64,000 nucleotides of DNA from Trissonchulus latispiculum (GCA_030248195.1 JASAND010019825.1:1-64000); one strand, 5' to 3'; shown: positions 27,291 to 36,437, numbered from the stretch's first letter. Notes: generated by a model not told the origin, from the sequence alone. Program-made: numbers and translations.

Positions 27291-29802
27291 AATACCATGA
27301 TGCACATGTGCGTCATGCTGTCTCTGCGAAAATGCCATGACGCACATGTGCGTCATGCGGTCTCTGCGAAAATGCCATGACGCCAAATGTCGCCAAATGT
27401 CGCAAAATGTCGCAAAATGCCGCAAAGATGTCGCCAAATGTCGCCAAATGTCGCCAACTGTCGTCAAATGTCGCCAAATGTCGCCAAATGCCGCCAAATG
27501 CCGTCAAATGTCGCCAACTCTCGCAAATTGTCGCCAAATCCGAATATTTTTGCGGATCCGCCAAATCCGAATGTCGCCAAATGTCGCCAAATGTTGCCGA
27601 ATGTCGCAAAATGTCGCAAAATGTCGCAAAAATGTCGCCAAATGTCGCCAAATGTCGCCAACTGTCGCAAATTGTCGCAAAAATGTGCGTCATGCGGAAA
27701 ATGCCATGACGCACATGTGCGTCATGCGGAAAATGCCATGACGCACATGTGCGTCATGCGGTCACTGCGAAAATGCCATGACGCACATGTCCGTCATGCG
27801 GAAAACGCCATGACGCACATGTGCGTCATGCGGTCTCTGCGAAAATACCATGATGCACATGTGCGCCATGCGGTCTCTGCGAAAATGCCATGACGCACAT
27901 GTGCGTCATGCGGTCTCTGCGAAAATGCCATGACGCACATGTGCGTCATGCGGAAAATGCCATGACGCACATGTGCGTCATGCGGTCTCTGCGAAAATGT
28001 CATGACGCACATGTGCGTCATGCGGTTTCTGCGAAAATGCCGCCAAATGTCGCCAAATACCGCCAAATGCCGTCAAATGTCGCCAACTCTCGCAAATTGT
28101 CGCCAAATCCGAATATTTTTGCGGATCCGCCAAATCCGAATGTCGCCAAATGTCGCCAAATGTTGCCGAATGTCGCAAAATGTCGCAAAATGTCGCAAAA
28201 ATGTCGCCAAATGTCGCCAAATGTCGCAAAATGTCGCAAAATGTCGCAAAATGTCGCCAAAATGTGCGTCATGCGGAAAATGCCATGACGCACATGTGCG
28301 TCATGCGGAAAATGCCATGACGCACATGTGCGTCATGCGGAAAACGCCATGACGCACATGTGCGTCATGCGGAAAACGCCATGACGCACATGTGCGTCAT
28401 GCGGAAAATGCCATGACGCACATGTGCGTCATGCGGTCTCTGCGAAAATGCCATGACGCACATGTGCGTCATGCGGTCTCTGCGAAATGTCTCGCAAAAA
28501 TGTCGCCAAATGTCGCCAAATGTCGTCAAATGTCGCCAAATGTCGCCAAATGCCGCCAAATGCCGTCAAATGTCGCCAACTCTCGCAAATTGTCGCCAAA
28601 TCCGAATGTTTTTGCGGATCCGCCAAATCCGAATGTCGCCAAATGTCGCCAAATGTTGCCGAATGTCGCAAAATGTCGCAAAAATGTCGCCAAATGTCGC
28701 CAAATGTAGCCAAATTTCGCCAACTGTTGCAAATTGTCGCCAAATCCATATGTCGCCATATGTCGCCAAATGTCGCCAAATGTCGCAAAATGTCGCCAAA
28801 TGTCGCCAAATGTCGCCAAATGTCGTCAAATGTCGCCAAATGTCGCCAAATGCCGCCAAATGCCGTCAAATGTCGCCAACTCTCGCAAATTGCCATGACG
28901 CCATGCGGAAAATGCCATGACGCACATGTGCGTCATGCGGTCTCTGCGAAAATGCCATGACGCACATGTGCGTCATGCGGTCTCTGCGAAATTGCCATGA
29001 CACACATGTGCGTCATGCGGTCTCTGCGAAAATGCCATGACGCACATGTGCATCATGCGGAAAATGCCATGACCACATGTGCGTCATGCGGTCTCTGCTA
29101 AAATGCCATGACGCACATGTGCGTCATGCGGAAAATGCCATGACGCACATGTGCGTCATGCGGAAAATGCCATGACGCACATGTGCGTCATGCGGAAAAC
29201 GCCATGACGCACATGTGCGTCATGCGGTCTCTGCGAAAATGCCTTGACGCACATGTGCGTCATGCGGTTTCTGCGAAAATGCCATGACGCACATGTGCGT
29301 CATGCGGAAAACGCCATAACGCACATGTGCGTCATGCGGAAAATGCCATGACGCACATGTGCGTCATGCGGAAAATGCCATGACGCACATGTGCGTCATG
29401 CGGAAAATGCCATGACGTACATGTGCGTCATGCGGAAAATGCCATGACGCACATGTGCGTCATGCGGTCTCTGCGAAAATACCATGACGCACATGTGCGT
29501 CATGCGGAAAATGCCATGACGCACAAGTGCGTCATGCGGAAAATGCCATGACGCACATGTGCGTCATGCGGAAAATGCCATGACGCACATGTGCGTCATG
29601 CGGAAAATGCCATGACGCACATGTGCGTCATGCGGTCTCTGCGAAAATACCATGATGCACATGTGCGTCATGCGGTCTCTGCGAAAGTGCCATGACGCAC
29701 ATGTGCGTCATGCGGTCTCTGCGAAAATGCCATGACGCACATGTGCGTCATGCGGTCTCTGCGAAAATGCCATGACGCACATGTGCGTCATGCGGTCCCT
29801 GC

Positions 29803-30450
29803 GTCTAGATGCTGGTTAAGTCGCTAACCATGGTTTTTTGGCTTTGTTTAACCCGAGAATTTATCCGACTGGCGACTGTGGCCGGATTTAGGTGTTGATA
29901 GCATTGGCTTCTGCAGATTCCAGGACTTACTGAGACTTACTATTGAGAATTATTATCACTAATCGTGACTGATATTTCAGGTTTGACACTTGACTTTAAT
30001 TGCTTTGGCAACGTCATGCAAATAATTTTGTTGTGTAAACGCATGCGTTTTATCTTTTATTTTAGAAGTTATTGGGACTTGGGAGCTAGAAGTTGCAATC
30101 AGAGGAACTAAATACATTATATAATTGAAACTTTAAAGTTCCTCGAACGCCTGTATTGAATGCTGCCAACTAAGTGCCGACACAAATTATTCTTGGGCTA
30201 CTAAAACAGAAGAACTAAGTAAATATAATAAATTAAACAGTATAAATAAATTTATCTGTTCAACAGAGGAAAATAATTCTTTATTCATAATTCATAATTC
30301 ATTCTTTCCTTCTTTTTATTAGTAGCATTGAATCAAGACAATACAAAAGGTTTGTCCAAGTTTCCAATGAATTCGCCTTTTGGCCATGGGCTGTTATCAG
30401 ATCAGACCATGGAATTCTCTGACTATCAGCAAAACTCCAAGGGGTAGTCA
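29803..30450. other. AT-rich leader of the ORF island
   Basis: Single-copy DNA starts abruptly after the last palindromic unit (TGCGGTCCCTGCG). I see no coding sequence. It probably contains the 5' flank or promoter of the following ORFs, but I find no element firm enough to name. Confidence 0.5.
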
Positions 30451-30690
30451 ACCAGGTTGCCAAATTCCAAAAGCATCGGCAACATTCCGTGGAATCTGCT
30501 TTTGTGTTTTTACAATCTGCTAATTCCCAACACCATCGGCAGCTTTCCGCTGAGTTTGTTTATTGCTCAGCACAACCTGCCAAATTCCAGACGGAGTAGC
30601 AGCATTCCGCGGAGTCTTCCGACACTGAAACACAAATAGCAAATTCCTAACCCAATTTGCAGGTTTCCTCGGCAGCATTCCAATGCGCCG
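30451..30690 (+). repeat. 60-bp minisatellite, four degenerate copies
   Basis: Four consecutive units with a period of exactly 60 bp share the frame GCCAAATTCC ... CGGCAGCATTCCGCGGAGT. Copies begin near 30,459, 30,519, 30,579 and 30,639. It lies about 300 bp upstream of the first ORF of the island, so it could be a regulatory or untranslated-region repeat. Its sequence is unrelated to the palindromic satellite. Confidence 0.8.
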
Positions 30691-30971
30691 CGCAGGCAGC
30701 CGAATTCCTTGGAATGTTGTCAGTTTTCGCGAGTCAGAATCTTTTGATAGACGCATATATGTATACAGGCATAGTTTGGTTCCACAGTTTATGTTCTGTA
30801 TCTGTCTTTATGTTTTGTGTTCCAGGTTTCTGTTCGTGTTGCGGGTTGTGCTTTTCTGAGTATCTACTAGATCCTATTTTTCCCGCAAATTCGGAAAATT
30901 TTGAGGTTAGCACAAATTCTTCTCTCCTCTAGGTTGGGTTATTATACGTATTTTAGTATTTGAACTTTATA

Positions 30972-31511
30972 ATGACAACTCCTCCAAGAGTATGTTTTGA
31001 TCCGCGTCCGTGTAGATATGATTTGACAAATGCTGGTCAGCCAATGTATGTGCCACTCCGGGGTAAAGTTGCTCCGGAAGAACATCTTCCTCCGGTGTTA
31101 AATCAGGAACTGGAATTGGGTCCAGGTGTACCTTATCGTGGGGGGTGGGTTATCCCTGCGGATTTGCGCTTTGAACATATTGCGGCTATGATTCTTGATC
31201 CTTCTGAATTAGATCCGCCTTCTTGTAAGAAATTTATCGAATTAGCCGCTCATTTTGGGTACTTTATGTTCCCGGCTTATTTTCTTCCTCCTTCTTATTT
31301 GCGTGAAAAAGGGGCTCCTACTTTGTATATGACTTGTCCTTCGGCTCCTTTATTGGTAAAAAACGAACGCGAAGTTATTCTACAGAGATTAGCTCCTTCG
31401 GGCATGTTACAAAAATTCAGGGATGCTATGGCGTCCCCGACGTCTCCTACATCTTCCCCCCCCCCTGGGTCTCTGGGGTACAACCCTACATCGGAGGAAG
31501 AGTCTGAGTAG
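30972..31511 (+). CDS. island ORF1, 179-aa protein of unknown function
   Basis: I take the ATG at 30,972 (MTTPPRVCFDPRPC...). The frame is open a few codons further upstream but has no earlier ATG. An acceptor-like TATTTTAG lies 18 bp before it, so a 5' untranslated exon is possible. The protein is proline-rich at both ends and more globular in the middle, with a mixed hydrophobic/charged core (residues about 50-140, including an EHIAAMILDPSELDPP stretch). It ends in a Ser/Pro-rich tail and an acidic EEESE terminus. A C10 run near 31,457 lies in the tail and would be an easy indel site. It is the first of a row of plus-strand ORFs. I recognise no family. The composition would suit a small structural or nucleocapsid-like protein, but that is a guess. 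Confidence 0.6.
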   Translation: MTTPPRVCFDPRPCRYDLTNAGQPMYVPLRGKVAPEEHLPPVLNQELELGPGVPYRGGWVIPADLRFEHIAAMILDPSELDPPSCKKFIELAAHFGYFMFPAYFLPPSYLREKGAPTLYMTCPSAPLLVKNEREVILQRLAPSGMLQKFRDAMASPTSPTSSPPPGSLGYNPTSEEESE

Positions 31512-31686
31512 GCAATGGGACGTTGATGTTATGCACGTATTGTTGTATGTTGTGTTTGTCGTGTTTATTATGTCTTTTTATTCTAGAAAAGTTGTGTGTA
31601 TCCAGGAAAATTCCCCATCCAAACACGTTGTAAGGTTATTCGGTGGGCTGCTTATTTTTCCATATTCTCTGAATCGTATATGTATA

Positions 31687-32736
31687 ATGTCTGATCGTTT
31701 GATGTACTCACAACAAATGGTGGCCGCGCGTCGACATCTGGTGGGGTATTCTCCTCCGCGCCCGGGGTTCCCCCCGATGAGGTATCCCATTCGTCCGGAG
31801 TTGCTTTCTCCAGAAGCTAATTTTCCTAGATTCGTTTCAAACGTTGAATTTCCAAATTATTCCGAATTTCCAGTTACGTCAGAGTACCAGTTTATGCATC
31901 ATTCGGAACCCGACTTGGGAGTTTATTCGATATTCGGTACTCCGTTTAACATTATCGGGCATTTGCCGCCCTCTTCTCCTTCAGTGTCACCTTCCCCCTC
32001 GTATGGGTCTTCTCAAAGTTTCTCTTCCACGACGACCCAAAATTTGTCAAATTCTACTACCATTGCGGTAACACGGCCTCCCATTTCTATTGCGTCTTAC
32101 ACTCCTTCCTCTGGATCCACCTCTACTCCCCGACCTACAAACCATTATTATGACTCGATTCCCACTATGCTGTCCTCTCCAAATTCTACGTGGGATACCT
32201 ATTTTATAGATGGGCATTTACAACCTCGCTATCCTGCCGGGGCTGGGAGGTCTCCTACGCGTTACTCCTTACCGCCAAATTTTCATCCCTTTTTACTTTC
32301 AAGAGAAGTCCAAACGTATGTCCCTTCAGTTTCTGTCCCCCTTGCTCCTCCTCCGCTTCCTCCCCGATCCGGTGCACCTTCAGCCCCTAATGCTATTCGT
32401 TTTCCTGCACTAATACCACCGGGAGGCTCCGTAAATGCTTGCACAGTCACTTTGTTTCAACTACCGTGGGGCCACCGTTTGGTATCAAATTCTCCGCGTT
32501 ATGCTCGTCCGGGTATTTGTTCTCAGTGTGGGCAGCCGGCAGCACGTTCGTACGAAAGGGGGGATATTTTCATGTCTACCCCTCCCGGGTTTTTGGACGA
32601 AACTTTTACTGGGTCGCCGTATAATAGTTTGTCTGAAAATTCTCGTATTTTGGCTGAGGCCATTGTTTCGGATGTTTCATTTTGGTGTTGGGACCCTGTT
32701 GATAGATGCCTTCGTCCTCAAAATCCTATCCCTTAA
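31687..32736 (+). CDS. island ORF2, 349-aa Pro/Ser-rich protein with CxxCGQ...CLRP domain
   Basis: The frame is open from 31,423 and overlaps the end of ORF1, but I choose the ATG at 31,687 because the product then begins MSDR, matching the MSDQ start of its paralogue ORF3. Residues about 80-200 are low-complexity Ser/Pro/Thr-rich. The last 72 residues form a compact domain: CSQCGQ, then R and RGDIF, a spacer, then FWCWD, and finally CLRP close to the C-terminus. The same order (CPTCGQ, RGEF, WWWD, CLRP) ends ORF3, so this is a repeated domain of the island. The CxxC and the late Cys could bind zinc. I know of no named family with this pattern. No membrane segment or signal peptide is evident in the chosen product. 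Confidence 0.6.
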   Translation: MSDRLMYSQQMVAARRHLVGYSPPRPGFPPMRYPIRPELLSPEANFPRFVSNVEFPNYSEFPVTSEYQFMHHSEPDLGVYSIFGTPFNIIGHLPPSSPSVSPSPSYGSSQSFSSTTTQNLSNSTTIAVTRPPISIASYTPSSGSTSTPRPTNHYYDSIPTMLSSPNSTWDTYFIDGHLQPRYPAGAGRSPTRYSLPPNFHPFLLSREVQTYVPSVSVPLAPPPLPPRSGAPSAPNAIRFPALIPPGGSVNACTVTLFQLPWGHRLVSNSPRYARPGICSQCGQPAARSYERGDIFMSTPPGFLDETFTGSPYNSLSENSRILAEAIVSDVSFWCWDPVDRCLRPQNPIP

Positions 32737-33024
32737 GAGGTTAAAGCAACGATGGTTTTGTAGAATTTCCTGTTATATGTGTACGTATGTATTGCTTTCT
32801 TAAGTTGTGTGTGTATACTAATTTATTTGTATCATTTGGTTATTTCGCATGATCAGGGGGCTTATTTCTATGAAATTTATTTGAAAAGTTTAATGTGTTT
32901 TCTAAGATTTCACGAAATTTTATCGAATTTATATTTTGTTTAGATAATCCAAATTGCCTTCCAGTGTTCCTCTGGTGCGCCCATCAGTGCCGTCGGTCTG
33001 TACGTTTTCAAGGGACTATTTCAA

Positions 33025-33761
33025 ATGTCGGACCAATCTTCATCTGTTTCCAGAGCTATTGAGATGGTCTCGGACCATGATTCTTCTGTCGAGGTTGTGG
33101 ATCAAAGTTCTCCACCAGCTCTTCCAGTAGAAAGAAACCTTGCTCCGGTGGTCACCACCACAATTTCGGCGTCTTCATCATTGCCAAATTTGCCTATTCT
33201 TCAGAGGGCTCCACATGTTCGCCCTAACTTTTTCCAGGAACATTCCTATCCTATCCCGATTCGACCTAGGCAACCACTCGGGGACTCTACCCCACCAAGA
33301 CATTTTATGCAAAATTTTTCTCCCCCTTTTGCTCCACGGGTGGTTCGTCCGGGTGCGCCTGCTCGAGGGACCCCGGTCCACATTGTGGTCAGGTATCCAT
33401 TGTTGGGCGCGTGCACACTTACTTGGTGTCTCGCCCCGTGATGCCACGGCCGCCGCCTACACGGCCACCTCCTGGAGTCCCAAATATAATCGCCTTGCAT
33501 CAGACCCCGCAGGGGTACATTTCCGGGCCTATTTCTCCGGAATTTGCTCGGATTGAAAATTGCCCAACTTGTGGTCAACGGCCCCTGCGTGTTTTCCATC
33601 GTGGGGAATTCACCATGATGTATCATGGTTCGGGAGTCACCACTAACACCAGATTTGGTGTACCAGGAAACCCTCGTCCGCTTCATCCAGCCTTCGGGGA
33701 AGAAACTTCCTATTGGTGGTGGGATTCCCTCCACCAGTGCTTGCGCCCTCGGTCCTGGTGA
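33025..33761 (+). pseudogene. island ORF3, frameshifted paralogue of ORF2
   Basis: It starts MSDQSSSVSRAIEM at 33,025 and runs in frame 1 to a TGA at 33,441. Reading then continues in frame 3 from about 33,411 to 33,761. The second part carries the domain CPTCGQ ... RGEF ... WWWD ... CLRP that ends ORF2. In frame 1, the stretch GACTLT just before the break resembles NACTVT in ORF2 just ahead of its domain, which places the frame change between about 33,411 and 33,441. The break could be a true inactivating indel, a sequencing error in a CG-rich stretch, or a programmed shift. No acceptor site nearby supports an intron. Joined, the product would be about 245 residues, shorter than ORF2 mainly in the Ser/Pro-rich middle. 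Confidence 0.55.
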
Positions 33762-34078
33762 GCCAGTATCGGAGGAACACTGGACCCTGAAATCTTGGGT
33801 TTCGAACTGAAATTTCATTTTTTGTCTAAATTTCTGCTAATTCTGTTTTACGCATGTATTTATGTTACTAATGCATTTTCGTTTTGTGTTTAGGTAAAAA
33901 TTGGTTGTGTTCCTACGGGCCTATGTCAGTTCACCAGTGAATCCTGTGGTTTTTGTTTTGTGTCTGTAGTTTAGTTTTGTTGTACTGTGGGTATATGTGT
34001 AGTTTTATTTTCCGTTCGCAGTGAAAATTTGGATAACTTTTGTTTCTATTTCAAAATTTTCTGAGAAAAATTTGTGTA
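33762..34078 (+). other. intergenic leader before ORF4
   Basis: T-rich spacer with no ORF. It contains acceptor-like T-tracts ending in TTTAG (about 33,893), as also seen ahead of ORF1. No clear promoter is visible. Confidence 0.4.
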
Positions 34079-35401
34079 ATGCAACGTGACTCGGATCAGT
34101 CAGAGGAGCCGGATGCTCCTGGAGGTAATGCTCAGCAGGCGGAATCTGCTCAGGAGGAGGACGATCAGCCCTCCACAGTTCAAATTTATCTTGAATCCGA
34201 ACTAGAGAGGGCCAAGGCTTCGACGTCGACTTCTCCGGGGTGCTCTACGTGGGGTCGAGCTGCCAGTGATGCTACTCTCAATTTGACGCAGGCGTTTCCC
34301 CCTAACCTGTCGAAGACCCAGCGTCTGCGCCGTTGTGCGGGCAACGGTTCTTCGTCAGGTTCAGCGGTGGATCCTGTCCTGCGTCGTGCAGCAGAGGCAG
34401 CAGCGAGGTCCTCAAAGGAGCCCAAGACCAACACAAATCCTCCCCTCACCAAGGACGATTTGGATGAAAATTTGAGGCATAGGGAAATTCACCCTGTGAC
34501 AATCCCGGCCTTCATTGAATCCCAGGAACTCAAAAACTGGGAGGCCGCTGTGCAGAAATGGGCAAGGGAGCCGAGTAGTTTAAAACCTCGAGACTCTCGT
34601 GACACGATCACGATAATTTCTAGTCTCCAGCAGCTCTATGCCAAAGTTCAGGACATCTATAAAATGGCAGATAAGGCTCGTTTTCTGATTCTTTCGTATG
34701 TGAAACATCAAGGTTCATTCCCAGATTCGTCTACTGGACCAGCCCTTTCCATCTTGTTGCTTGCAGTTCCGGCTCTTCCGCTCAAATTTTCTACTGAAAT
34801 TGATCCACTCTGTTTCCATGCTCCTAGTCAATGTACGCACGATCCAAATTTTAAGGTTTTTATGTTTTTGATTCCTCGAATTTATATGGATGTTCCTTCC
34901 TGGTCGCTCATTAGATACGGCTTGCAGCCAATTTTGTACAACACGCCTTTCCCGATTTTCGCCATAGGTGCTGTTGATACGGTCCGGACTCTGTACACGA
35001 CCTTGGGCATCGATGCTAGAAATTCCATTGTTGACTTGAATCACCTTGCCGACTACATTGCTGAGCGGCCTTTGTCTTCTGGTCTTCGTCAGCGGGGTCC
35101 ATGTCATCGAAAAGGCCCGCACATTTGGAACACTAAGGGTGATCCGAAAAAGGGTATCTCTTCATATCCGGCGAAGCCGCCGTCTCCTGGCACGAGGTTG
35201 GATCGGCCTTTCAAGTGGTTTCAGGAGACTCTTTTGCAGTATCCCCCGGACAGAGTTCGTCGCTCCTACCTTTCGGATAATTCTGTCACTCCTTTACAGG
35301 AAGAAATTGTTCTTGAGTACGGGCTGGTCCAGATCAGGGATACGTATATGTCTGTCCATATGCTGTGCCTTTATTCTCCTCTTTTAGAACAGGACTTTTA
35401 G
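34079..35401 (+). CDS. island ORF4, 440-aa protein of unknown function; 5' part of a possible polyprotein
   Basis: The ATG at 34,079 gives MQRDSDQSEEPD. The frame is open slightly upstream. The order is: an acidic, Ala/Gln-rich N-terminus (1-60), a Ser/Thr/Ala-rich linker to about 130, then a folded-looking region (about 135-360) with HPVTIPAFIESQELKNWE, a helical QQLYAKVQDIYKMADKARFL segment and several hydrophobic stretches. The basic, proline-containing C-terminal part includes KWFQETLLQYPPDRVRRSYL. An acidic/low-complexity N-terminus followed by a helical domain recalls gag-like proteins by composition only; no CCHC knuckle or major homology region is visible. Near the 3' end a possible 44-nt intron (35,344-35,387, GT...AG) would remove the stop and fuse the frame with ORF5. 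Confidence 0.6.
   Translation: MQRDSDQSEEPDAPGGNAQQAESAQEEDDQPSTVQIYLESELERAKASTSTSPGCSTWGRAASDATLNLTQAFPPNLSKTQRLRRCAGNGSSSGSAVDPVLRRAAEAAARSSKEPKTNTNPPLTKDDLDENLRHREIHPVTIPAFIESQELKNWEAAVQKWAREPSSLKPRDSRDTITIISSLQQLYAKVQDIYKMADKARFLILSYVKHQGSFPDSSTGPALSILLLAVPALPLKFSTEIDPLCFHAPSQCTHDPNFKVFMFLIPRIYMDVPSWSLIRYGLQPILYNTPFPIFAIGAVDTVRTLYTTLGIDARNSIVDLNHLADYIAERPLSSGLRQRGPCHRKGPHIWNTKGDPKKGISSYPAKPPSPGTRLDRPFKWFQETLLQYPPDRVRRSYLSDNSVTPLQEEIVLEYGLVQIRDTYMSVHMLCLYSPLLEQDF
35344..35387 (+). other. possible 44-nt intron joining ORF4 and ORF5
   Basis: GTATATGT opens and CTCCTCTTTTAG closes this stretch. Removing it leaves AC + A as one codon and restores a single frame from ORF4 into ORF5. The pyrimidine-rich acceptor is good, but the length is very short for an animal intron. 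A frameshifting indel is the alternative. Confidence 0.35.
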
Positions 35402-35700
35402 TGCTCCGAAAACAGCGGTCCTATGGACAGAAGGGTCTGGAAAAGACATTACGCGAATTGTCTAGCCTTCCTGTTGTCAATAAGCCTGTTCCGGTTGTGG
35501 ATCCTCCCTTCGACCCTACCCAAATGATTTTTCTTAGGTTTGAGCCTAACAAGGGCAGAAGTAAGGGTGATAAAATCTCGGCACACCTTCGCCCAGACCT
35601 TTCGGTCTCTACTGCACAGAACCCGCGGATTCCTGGGTTGAAGTCCGGGATAAGGAAATTTTTGTCTCCGCGCCCCTCCGGGCAAATCCGCCGGTGTTAG
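35388..35700 (+). CDS. island ORF5, continuation of ORF4 (about 104 codons)
   Basis: It is open in frame 1 through to the TAG at 35,700. The product is basic, with RKQRSYGQKGLEKTLREL near its start and a Pro-rich VVNKPVPVVDPPFDPTQ stretch. From 35,574 frame 3 is also open and reads a sensible charged peptide (ADSWVEVRDKEIFVSAPL) into ORF6. The two frames overlap over about 125 bp and the true protein probably changes frame between about 35,580 and 35,620. No family is recognised. Confidence 0.4.
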
Positions 35701-36437
35701 GTACTAAGGCGGAAAAGGTTCCGGGAGCTGCGAAGCGTGCCAAGGAGGCACTGCACGAGGAGCAAGACTTCCGGGCGGTAGAGGAGAACGAGGACCCGAA
35801 GGAACTACCAGTGGATCATCAGCCAAGTCAGTTGAATTTGGCAAGTTTTCCAACCTCTCCTCCGGGAACTCCTCCTCACTCTCCACTTTCACCTATGGAC
35901 GCGTCTGTTGGGCGTTTGTTAATTGACGAACACCCGCGTGCTCGCTCTAGGTCACCTCCGCGGTCGGGTGCGGGCGCGGTCGGTTCTGGGCGGTTTCCTC
36001 ATTCTAGGAATCGCTCCGTTCCTACCCGCTCCGATTTCACCCTTCACATGGATGACCTACTGGGCGCGTATGCGGATTTGCCCCAAAAACCTACTCCTGC
36101 GGAGGCTGCTGAAGCTTCACGCAAATATTTTCAGAAACTGGCCGCCCGGACTGCTGCGTCAGCCGCCCCTTCGGTTGCTCCGGCTGTTGTCGCTGCTTCG
36201 GTTGCTCCGGCCGCTGTCGCTGCCTCCGTTGCTCCGGCTGCCGCCGCTGCTTCCGCTGCTCCGGCTACTACTGTTGCTTCGCCGCTTCTGGTGCCTGCTC
36301 CGACTCTGCTTCCGCCGGCCTCAGTATCTATTCCGGTGAAGACCACTAAACTTCGCAAAACCGTGGTTCAAACACCTGCAGGGGAGGTTTCTATTGCGCA
36401 GCCTGTTCCGTCTTCGTCAGGCATCAGTAGCGTGTAG
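35574..36437 (+). CDS. island ORF6, Ala/Pro-rich protein with SVAPA repeats
   Basis: The frame is open from 35,574 and has no ATG at its start, so I treat it as the downstream part of the ORF4/5 product after a frame change. The order is: a charged N-terminal part (KAEKVPGAAKRAKEALHEEQ), a proline-rich stretch (TSPPGTPPHSPLSP), an Arg/Ser-rich segment (RARSRSPPRS), a short folded piece, then a tandem low-complexity region of about four SVAPAxVAA-type 9-mers, and a TTKLRKTVVQTP segment. It ends at a TAG (36,435-36,437). The same frame continues without another stop into ORF7. Alanine and proline repeats of this sort are typical of linkers between structural domains. I infer no function. Confidence 0.5.
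   Translation, partial: NLGTPSPRPFGLYCTEPADSWVEVRDKEIFVSAPLRANPPVLGTKAEKVPGAAKRAKEALHEEQDFRAVEENEDPKELPVDHQPSQLNLASFPTSPPGTPPHSPLSPMDASVGRLLIDEHPRARSRSPPRSGAGAVGSGRFPHSRNRSVPTRSDFTLHMDDLLGAYADLPQKPTPAEAAEASRKYFQKLAARTAASAAPSVAPAVVAASVAPAAVAASVAPAAAAASAAPATTVASPLLVPAPTLLPPASVSIPVKTTKLRKTVVQTPAGEVSIAQPVPSSSGISSV
36435..36437 (+). other. single amber codon separating ORF6 and ORF7
   Basis: ORF6 and ORF7 are in the same frame, and GTG TAG CAG TGC is the only stop between 35,574 and 38,083. The 27 codons between the TAG and the first ATG of ORF7 are open. TAG followed by CAG is compatible with the UAG-CAR class of readthrough contexts known from viral and retroviral messages, although the following codon (TGC) is not the classic YYA. 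A point mutation in a once-continuous ORF is the simpler alternative. Confidence 0.55.

Larger units (their letters stand above)
8691..29802 (-). repeat. palindromic satellite array, reverse orientation
   Basis: Same satellite family as 1-7,334, but spacers read GCGGAAAATGCC or GCGGTCTCTGCGAAAATGCC, so the array is inverted. It contains 20 GACATTTGGC-type modules, all inverted (reading GCCAAATGTC), at about 8,740-8,935, 9,303-9,622, 10,098-10,362, 10,827-10,965, 11,358-11,717, 12,558-12,670, 14,075-14,280, 15,372-15,730, 16,690-16,803, 17,512-17,868, 18,285-18,480, 18,872-19,222, 20,245-20,425, 21,263-21,572, 22,110-22,400, 24,847-25,163, 25,522-25,750, 27,382-27,685, 28,040-28,265 and 28,488-28,893. 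The modules at 10,827, 12,558, 14,075 and 16,690 lack the BamHI-type GGATCC core. The module at 20,245 has it mutated. Shared rare variants reveal higher-order duplications inside the array. No gene is present. Confidence 0.97.

Noticed and set aside
227..28960. Dozens of overlapping ORFs of 60-200 codons within the arrays, with products such as MTHMCVMAFS or KCRQMSPNVAKCRQ repeats
   Set aside because: They exist in nearly every frame and on both strands because the 32- and 40-bp units and the 11-mers lack stops. They track repeat structure exactly and show no start, splice or codon evidence of coding.
1..29802. CRISPR-array look-alike: regularly spaced palindromic repeats
   Set aside because: The spacers are themselves repeated (two or three spacer types), there are no cas genes, and the surrounding DNA is eukaryotic. 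It is satellite DNA.
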